From assembly GCA_963669155.1 (NCBI GenBank), contig OZ022576.1, positions 35,787,555 through 35,851,554 of the forward strand: DNA of 64,000 nt, given 5' to 3'. Below are positions 56,019 through 64,000 of this stretch, one piece after another. This DNA comes from Arbacia lixula (Eukaryota; Echinodermata; Echinoidea; Arbacioida; Arbaciidae). The notes under the pieces are model-generated. The model searched no databases. It was not told the DNA's origin and saw only the letters and a list, made by a program, of their open reading frames with translations. The position numbers and the translations under genes are program-made. The first letter of the stretch is position 1. Every line of letters begins with the position of its first letter.

Positions 56019-59000
56019 CGGGCTGCGGTAGGGAGCTGACAAGGAAGGCCGACGAGAGACGAGGATGACGAGACGAGAGGAAGTCGATCACTCTTAGGCA
56101 AGACAAGAAGTTAGAAGGAGAATCACAGAAAAAAATAAGTCAGTCTTTACGGTCAACTGTCCTTTTCGAATGAGATTACAACGTAAGATTATATATATAT
56201 ATATACATATACATATATTTACCGTTTTTACCACAAAGACAAATAACAACTTCACAATGACTAAGACGTGATGTTTGCAATCACTCAAACTTTAGCTCTT
56301 GCACAATTATGACTTAATTTTTACTGGATATTCAATCTTCTTTAGCATTCATTGAAGAGCTTCAGTATTCAAAAATGACGTCATAAGCAGATCCTGTAGA
56401 AGTTATCCTTCTTTTTGACATAACTCCTAATAATTATCAACGCATATTTGCTTGTCGGGAATGTCAGGTACCACTCTTTAGGTTTTGCCGATCTTACAAA
56501 TATGTATACATTTTTATCAAAAATAAATTGACAGTATACATGATAAACAGTAGAAAAACTATTTTTCGAGAACATGAACTTGAAAATGACTTCTAGTCAG
56601 TTCATAGAGACACCAATTAAACAGTTCATGTTAAATGTTGTCTGGATAGCCTTTGGATAATTCTAACTTCACGTTAATCATGTTGATTTGGCTTCTAAAG
56701 AAAAGCCGTGGACCAAAGGCAAATTGCAAGATAGTATTATTTCATGCTGTATTTGAATTATGCGTCACTTGACAGTTTTAAACTTCACAAACCTGAATAT
56801 GTTGTATTCGAGGTTCATGAAGTTGTATTGTATTGTATTTGTCTGCAGAAGTGACGCACTACCTTTAAGGTCGGGAGATTCTCATCCCTGTCCTGAGCGG
56901 TAGAGGGACGTGAGATAAGTATGGGCCTTGTTATCACATTTGTAAATAGACGAGCCTGCAGCATTTGCCCGAAGCTAAGGTCATGCGTCAAACATACCGC
57001 GACATTAATCAATGCTCATGATGCTCGCCACTCAACATGCCACGCATTTCAGACCTGGCCGATGAGCCGCCGACAGTGCAACCAGCGCGGTGAAGACGGA
57101 AAGGTTGCAGTGCCTGCCCGCGGGTTCCAACAATCCCATCTGCCTTAATAACGTGTAGGAATGTTTCATCACTACGACATACAAGAGATATCAATAGAAA
57201 GCGAGTTTCTTGATTATCCTCGTGATGATAACGTGAATTGTATGAGCAAGGGAATTGTCGAGTTAGGCTTAACCCGTTCTGTGCCAAATTGAATGTGGTT
57301 CTGGGGAATAATGTATTCATTGTTGGTTTGATGATGCGCAACTGGTGGACTAAGAGTTAAGATGTGAAAGGGATCGAGTGTATACATTAGGATACATTAC
57401 CTAACAGGGAATGTATGTATATCATGGTGTTGGAAGTCCAAATATTATGGCGAGCTCACCTCGGTCCAGAGATCAGGAAGATTGGGAGATTGATGTCTCC
57501 ATTCACATCCCTGTTGACCCATCGTTGAGCTTTACGGTCACCACATAGGCTGACCAAAACTTGATACGCGTCCGCCACGGGTATTCGGCGAAATCTGAGG
57601 AAAATATTGTTTTACCTTCCTTGTCATTTTTGTATCTGTGCGTGAAGGTATTTTGGAACACCCACATCGACTTTCGGGGTGGTGGTCAGTATGGTCTGGG
57701 ATAGAGGTTTGACCATGTTGACCAGAGGCATGGCAGTCCGGAGCGCCACGTTGTCGCCATTGACACAGGTCACGGTGCAATGAGTGATAGTGCTTCTGGG
57801 ACAAAAGCTCTAATAGCAAGTTCGTCATTGTCTTGTGAATAAATGCGTAGTTTCATATTTGTACAACGTGTGGTCTACGTGGGTTGTCTGGGTTTAATGA
57901 TACTGATTGAATAATGACAGGTTTCGTAACTTTCCTGTCTTCACAAAACAGGTGCCCACCTAAAAACAAATATCTTTCTAAAAAGAAAAACCGAACGAAT
58001 AATTTGTCTTTTTTAGGCAAAGATACATTACCAAATTACAACTTAGAGCGAATAAATCTTCTACTTCTTTTAGTGCCGGTTTCTTCATAGAAAATAGGCG
58101 AACATTCTGTGCCAATGATCTCTTCTGTGCGTCTGAGCAAAGAATGATATTTAAAATGTGCAATATCAAGATAGAAATGCTGTTTTCTCTTAATTTCCTT
58201 CATAAAATTAATCAAGACGGGTAAGTTTACGCTAGAATCATAGGGAGGGGCTGCGGAAGGGAGAGTGTATATCTGAATGGAAGGAGAAGACACGGGAGAA
58301 ACCTTTAACCTCCACAACAGAACTTCTTTCACGCCCAATTATGTAAACATGCACTAGAGGTGACTGAGTACTCAATCTCAGCGTGACATTAACAGCTGTA
58401 ATTGATGCTTTTATTCCCACGTTACTGACTCTCCATCATCACAATTCGAAGGAAATGAAAACTGAACAGTTAGCCTTATCAAGTTCTTTATACTCGTGTA
58501 CTTGAACTAATTAGTTACATCCACTGAAACAAAAACTACGTGTGTGACTTTCTTTCTGGTTATTCATTGACCACATAACATGGAGAACGTTTGTTAACGC
58601 AGCTGTCACAGGTGAAGAAAAACCAGGAAGTCTTGAAAGTCAACCAGTTGTTTTTGTCTCGTGGTACTCCAGGAAAATTAGCCATGTACGTACGTCATGA
58701 AGTGAGGTAATTAGAGAGCTTAACCTAATAATGGACAGACATGAACCCTTTCCTTTCTTCCTAACAAGTTAAAGATTAGCATATCTGTTTGGATACTGAT
58801 CAGGTGGTGATTGCGTAATATGCCGTCAAACTTACCTCTCTGCAACACAATGATTTCCCCACCCCCATTTCTAGGTTACAGAGGAAAGTTCTCGATTTGA
58901 TCTTGATCCACAGAGTTAATGGCCTCTACATTTTCCGTTTAGAAAACGTGTGTTCATGTGGGAATTAACGACGGTGTAGATTAACTCAAGGTTAGTTTCC

Positions 59001-60213
59001 ATCACACAAATATATATAAAACAAAATGTTCGGTTTCCATGGCAATCGGCTCACGTCTCTACCTTATGGGACGCGGGGTTGAGGTACGCCGTTTTCGATT
59101 CCACTGACGCCTTAAAGGATTCAGTGCTTATTCGTTAAACTTAATTGTGTTTTGAAATGAGGTTATTAAATGTTTCCTGAAAACACAAGCCCCAGGGGGA
59201 AAACTGCCAGATTCCAGTTCTGTAAGTGAGAGAGGTTTGGGGAAGGGAAAGAACGAAGTTTCGTACCATGGTACAACAGTAAAACATAGTGAAATATTTG
59301 CAGTTCAATTTTTATCCTGTTGTGCTTAAAGCCAAGTTTTTGCTAATAGGTCAGAAGACGAGACGTTTTAAATGTAAGGAGCACAATATAGGATTACGTT
59401 GCAGGCGCATTTATCTTTACAGTAATAGGAAACACTTTGTTTGTCGATCACTCTCTCCGCATTCTGTCATGTCGAAATGATTTCACACACTAGAGGGTTC
59501 TAGTTTAAAGTAGAAGAACCAATAAACATAGTGGTCTAAGTAGGATGAGACAACAATAAAGATATTGCTTTTTCTCCAAACTTACACACGTTGGCTATGT
59601 AATTTAAAAAAAAGTTTCAGAAAATGTTGCGGCTTTTAATATTCCCTCCCACCGAAAATTCTGGAAAGGCATTACATTGAGATGACGGGTTGAAGAGCGG
59701 TGGAAAGGCAGGCAGGAAAGCAGAGACGACAAAGACAGTTGCGAAAAAATGATTCACATTTCTTGGGACTCTGTTTACACGTTGCATATCCCAGGGGTGC
59801 ATGGCGACGGGGATATGAGGACAGTGACAACGCTCGTAACATTCAACATTGTCATGATTGTTGTTGCTTTCGATCGCCAGCATAATAATGGCCGGCTTTT
59901 GTGTCGTGCTCGGAAAAACAAGAAGTTCACGCGGTTCCGAGGACATCATTTCATATTATTCCCGGAGGGAGCTTCGACTCATTAGACACATAGTTTGTAT
60001 ACCTGGAAAGGTTAAAGGAGTGCACGAATAATACGAATCTTACATTAGTCATATGTATATGTGTATATTTCCATATGTTTATCTATCTATTTATCTATTT
60101 TTATATTTCCTACTCTTTCCTTTTTATTTCCAAATAATTTATATACATATATATTTCATTGAGACTGTAAGAAGGTGACAGAGAAATGAAAGAGCGTTAC
60201 ATTAGACACGTGG
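56019..60213. other. Unique non-coding stretch
   Basis: Over 4 kb without a supported gene. An AT run (ATATATATATATACATAT) lies near 56193. A possible mini-exon at 57037 is discussed in the rejected list. Confidence 0.5.
59033..59046. promoter_or_regulatory. X-box-like half-site
   Basis: GTTTCCATGGCAAT fits the RFX pattern with one mismatch in each half. Weakest of the set. Confidence 0.15.
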
Positions 60214-60236
60214 GGAGAGGGAGAGAGAGAGTGAGG

Positions 60237-60270
<34 letters not shown>

Positions 60271-60286
60271 AAGAGTGAGAGAGAGA
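60214..60286 (+). repeat. (GA)n microsatellite
   Basis: Imperfect GA run of about 70 bp. Confidence 0.93.
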
Positions 60287-61560
60287 CGGGTAATGAGGAA
60301 GAAAAAGAGACGATGAACCTTTATTCAAACTGCGATCCCCTCAAAGCTTTGACAGGTGCAATATGAGTCATAATATTTCCATGGTTATTTTCAATTATAA
60401 AAGTTGGCATCCCTTCCGACATCTACTTATAACACTTTCCCATGAGTTCAGGTAGTCGATATTTTACTCATGAGAACAGAGATAATACACAGTATATTCT
60501 AAATACTATATGTAATGTTTCCAGGTATACTCAGAATACTCTAGAGTGCCCCGTGCTAAGGCGTCTTTGTGTCTGTAGGGTATGTCTCGGGACATGCTCA
60601 CTCTACATTACCCCCAACCTCCACCTGCCCCCCTCCCCCCACCCCGATATTTAGCCAGTTTGCAGCCGCATTACAGACATATTGTATCATAAGGATGGGC
60701 CAATAAACTTGATACATTCCCGGTGATGAGCAATGACATCATGTCATATCTAATTGCCATCATTTTCTCCTTTGAGGATGAGTCCACTTGTTTGTGGTAA
60801 GAAAGAATAAAAACTGAAATTGTGTCAAGTTGATCAATGTACAATGTGACACACTAACTGTCGCGATGAAAGCGCAAACTAAATGATACCCTCACATACA
60901 CTTGCTCATATTGACACATGGAATAAATTAATTTATGCGCTCGAGAAGAAATTTTACACCCACATTTCTAAAATAACGGTTTTTGTCCTATGATCTCGAC
61001 TTTCTCGGTCATTCATGGTTCGCCAGCGGCTACAAATACATGTTCACATTCAAGGAAATATGTTCAAATTAAAATAGGTCAACGCTGCGACTTCCCTCCG
61101 TAAGTCGGTCAATTCTGGCATTCCACTGCTGTCCGTCTCCCCTCTAGTTATTTTCAGACCGTCTTTGATTCCTTCCTCTCTCGATGCGTTTCCGTCTGTA
61201 ACTCGTCATCCGAGTCCCTTTCATCCCAGTTTTTTATTAGCATGATGGAAATTCTTACCAAGATCTGATTTCATGTTTTCTTCTGGCTGGATTGTTCTAC
61301 TTACATTGCCAGCTCGCTTAGCAGTGGTGGTGTATAGCAGGTGTTTCATTTTTATCTAGTGATTATGAAATGACATGATATTTCCGAGTAATTGCATTAG
61401 GAATGGATAAGCAACGTCTCAAATCTTAAATCTTAGACAATAATGTTTCTCTTACACTTTCGACGCCCCCTATTTATAGATACAGAGTGCTTTAAATTAA
61501 AAAAAAAAAAAAGATACTCTTTCTCGAACGACACCCTCCCCCTCCCCTTCCCCCATACAG
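60287..61560. other. Unique non-coding stretch
   Basis: No supported gene. It ends in a pyrimidine-rich tract (61530-61558) that forms the acceptor of the next entry. Confidence 0.5.
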
Positions 61561-61855
61561 CGTCTCTGGTGAACCCCAGCCTGCATCCCCAACGTACTCC
61601 TCTGTCCACATCGCGTGTCCCTCGGGAATCTTGACATCCGCATCCGAGTTTCCGAGTTGCCTCCTCCGCGAGACCCCATCTAGCGTGACTCCCAGGCTAT
61701 CAGATATTTTTAATCTAAGATATATATTCAAGACAAGACAATACTCAATAAACGGGTGTGGCTACAGTGGGCTAATCATTCTAAATCCCTCCTCCGGCTC
61801 GATCACCCCAAACATTGGAGAAAATGGGAGGATGAATGAACGACTGGTCTTATGA
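61561..61855 (+). CDS. Candidate 3'-terminal exon, best of the set
   Basis: A very strong acceptor (CCTCCCCCTCCCCTTCCCCC then ATACAG) ends at 61560. Immediately after it one frame is open for 97 codons to TGA at 61853-61855. It begins VSGEPQPASPTYSSVHIACP and continues with Ser-, Thr- and Pro-rich sequence. The first 45 codons favour C or G at position 3, unlike the AT-rich flanks; the later part is AT-richer. I recognise no domain. A minus-strand frame over the same bases (61492-61731) is also open but lacks comparable splice borders. The 5' partner exon is not visible within the window. Confidence 0.3.
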
Positions 61856-62569
61856 GTACTAGATTCTATTTTAGAGTTTATATATTATAAATGTCCATTG
61901 TCCTGAAAGCCAGGCTACACCTCATCATACAAACCTGAAAGAAAGCTTTCCATTCCTGTTGTGTTTGTATGCCACCCCGAGGCCACTCCTGCTTTCGGTG
62001 TGCTTGAGCTTATATTTGACCGAACTGCTGTCATTATTTTGTGCCCATTTTTAGATTTCCTAGATGTAGGGAATGTGAAACGAGTTACACATGAGGAAGT
62101 TTTCGTTTCCTCTTGACATCCATGAATTGGTGCATTGGTAAGGGGCGGAGGCGAAAACTTTCCTTTCTTTCCTTCCAATGATCTCTCGGTACCTTCCTCT
62201 AAAATTGTCATCGCAAAGGTCAGCCAGGCCTGCAGCTTCTGCTCCTACTTAGACCTGCGAGAACGCGCCGTTGTTCCGTCTATTTTAAACGGGACGCCCC
62301 TTCCACGTGACTAACGACTCGTCACTTTTTTTTAGCATGCTTAGTAAGCCTTCTTTGTATCAAAGTTGACAATTTATACAATCACTCCACTTTTTTATCG
62401 TCTGGACGCGTCAGTGTGTGCTTATTCCATGGGCATTAATGCACTTTAAAGATCGACTTTCGGCAGAAATAGTTCAACGTATCTAATGTGCCCTTCATTT
62501 CTTGACATGCTCGCACAAGAACGAACAAAACGAACAATAAAACAAAACATGTACTAAAAGTATGGTTCG
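61856..62569. other. Unique non-coding stretch
   Basis: A 98-codon minus frame at 61915-62211 has no recognisable domain. Confidence 0.45.
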
Positions 62570-62674
62570 GTGTGTGTGAGGGGTAGTATAATGGGTGAAA
62601 AGGGGTACAGAAGGGGTAGAGATGGGTGGAGGGTGGTAGTGTGAGGGGTGGAGAGGGGGTAGAAAGGGGTGGGG
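62570..62674 (+). repeat. G-rich degenerate repeat
   Basis: Repeated GGGGT-type words (AAGGGGTAGA, GAGGGGTGGA) over about 100 bp; could form G-quadruplexes. Confidence 0.75.
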
Positions 62675-63917
62675 AGTCGAAGTGTGAAGCACATCTCTTC
62701 ATCTTCACCTGCCCAAATCGACGTCCCCTCTAAGGTCGTGGAACTCTCCTCGCCAAGGTCTGCCGGCAGGGAGTCGGAACATGAGCAGATTTCGCCGGGC
62801 AGATAGCAGATTAAGGGAACAGATAGCACGCCATAAATGAAGGGAAGGCCGGTCTTACCTGGGATACTGACTCAATATCCTGGCGATGATATTAATGTTA
62901 ATAATGCAGCCAAATCTACGCTCTAAAAATATATATTTCACATGAGGAGCATATAATATGGTTATCAGAAATGTGTCTTGGTACAGGTGTGCGATTCCCA
63001 GATTACCTGTTTATTTTTGCTGGTCGTGTCACTTAATCTTTTATACGCCATTAGTGAATTTTTGTAATGCTCATACAACACATGAAGTGGCAGTTTACCT
63101 GGCACTCAAAAGGTTATTCATGTCATATTCTGTCTTTTTTGTATGTCGAATGCCCTTGTGCCTATGCCTAAAAACGGCATAATTCAACATTAATATTATT
63201 GACATCATTCAAACGAAATTCTGATCAAAGAACAAAGTGCAAGTGTTTGGGGGATTTTTTTGATTGAAAAGCTACAAGCTGTATAATGTTACGATGTCAA
63301 ACAATAATCCGGAAACAATTTACAGTTTACTTGTCTTTCTTTGTTTTCCAATGAAGTCTGCAAACATAATAAAATATATCATGTTTTCATATCTGTACTT
63401 TAGTGTCCATTAATCACGGAAATGCTGAGCGATTATTGTCGTTTCCTACACGGAAACTGCGTGCTTCGGCCCCGCTGCAAGGATGACGCATACGCTCTTC
63501 AGAAATCACCAAAAGATTTCTCCTGAAGACCCCTCTACTGGGTCAACTTGGTCAGCTGATGTACAATACCAGTGGTTTCAGTGGTCATAAAACTAACACA
63601 TACACTTACTCATCAAACAGTTGTTATTAAAAAGATTGTGTCGAAAGGAATTCGTACGTATGAATAATGATACCCCAAACAAAACTTTGAGAGTACGCAC
63701 AATTCCTGGTAATGGTCTCGAGGGATCGGACAGATTTGTTTTACCCAGCATTCCACGACTGAAAATGGAATACCATTACGACTTTGGGGAAATGATAAGA
63801 GAGGGATGAAGAGAAATTCAATATGTCACTAACATTTAGTCCTGGAGTTGGGCTTGTTTACGGAGGTTGAACTTGTGTGGCCGTGTCTCGACGGGTGTGC
63901 TGGGTTGATCGGCTAAA
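62675..63917. other. Unique non-coding stretch
   Basis: Nothing recognised. Confidence 0.5.
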
Positions 63918-64000
63918 GGAAGAATCAGAAAGAGAGTGAGAAGGAGAGAGAAAGATAGCAGGTGAGATTGAAAGAGAGAAAGAGAGAGAGAGAGAGAAAG
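63918..64000 (+). repeat. GA-rich microsatellite, cut by window end
   Basis: Imperfect GA repeat running off the end of the window. Confidence 0.9.

Noticed and set aside
57037-57089. Possible mini-exon MPRISDLADEPPTVQPA followed by GTGAAG
   Set aside because: Only 18 codons; the start context and donor are reasonable but there is no other support.

Overview
This window is non-coding-rich animal DNA. It has no bacterial-style gene packing, almost all open frames are short, and the sequence is full of GA/CT microsatellites, foldback (MITE-like) elements, minisatellites and one long non-LTR retrotransposon. The foldback families (ends such as TTAAAGGGATAGTTC and GGCCCTGTCTTAT) and the general texture suggest a marine deuterostome. 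From memory of similar repeats I think a sea urchin or other echinoderm is most likely, but nothing here proves it.

The only gene I can call with confidence is the single ORF of the retrotransposon, on the minus strand. It encodes 1012 residues with an AP-type endonuclease followed by a reverse transcriptase. The whole element can be bounded at 20331-23724: a 9-bp direct repeat (AGGGAAAAC) sits on each side, and the 3' end is a (CAAG)n tract with essentially no other 3' UTR. A 3.4-kb unit with one ORF and a tandem-repeat tail fits the RTE type. Its catalytic residues look intact and the frame is unbroken, so the copy is young and may have been active recently.

Layout. 1-7 kb: a near-perfect foldback (16-388), a GA tract, a three-copy 46-bp tandem repeat, one MITE, and an AT-rich minisatellite. 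7-20 kb: further foldbacks (10.45 kb, 14.70 kb, 16.32 kb), a CGCG-rich minisatellite, a 90-bp tandem pair, and a diverged 210-bp tandem duplication near 18.2-18.5 kb with a perfect palindrome at its junction. 20.3-23.7 kb: the retrotransposon. 24-35 kb: microsatellites and a CpG-rich island at 30.24-30.48 kb. 35.6-40.3 kb: two more foldbacks, one carrying hammerhead-ribozyme-like core boxes. 42-64 kb: mostly unique sequence with GA tracts, one more MITE, and a few exon-like open stretches.

No host gene can be assembled. Several short GC-rich open stretches with splice-like borders are listed at low confidence as candidate exons (1.2, 6.9, 10.2, 15.2, 30.3, 32.9, 36.9, 39.3, 40.5, 55.9 and 61.6 kb). 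Open frames of 50-100 codons arise by chance in GC-rich islands, so these need transcript evidence. Two window-wide patterns stand out: all twelve long GA tracts have their purines on the + strand, and several palindromic X-box (RFX-type) motifs are scattered through the window. The sequence could be intergenic DNA or part of one or more very long introns.
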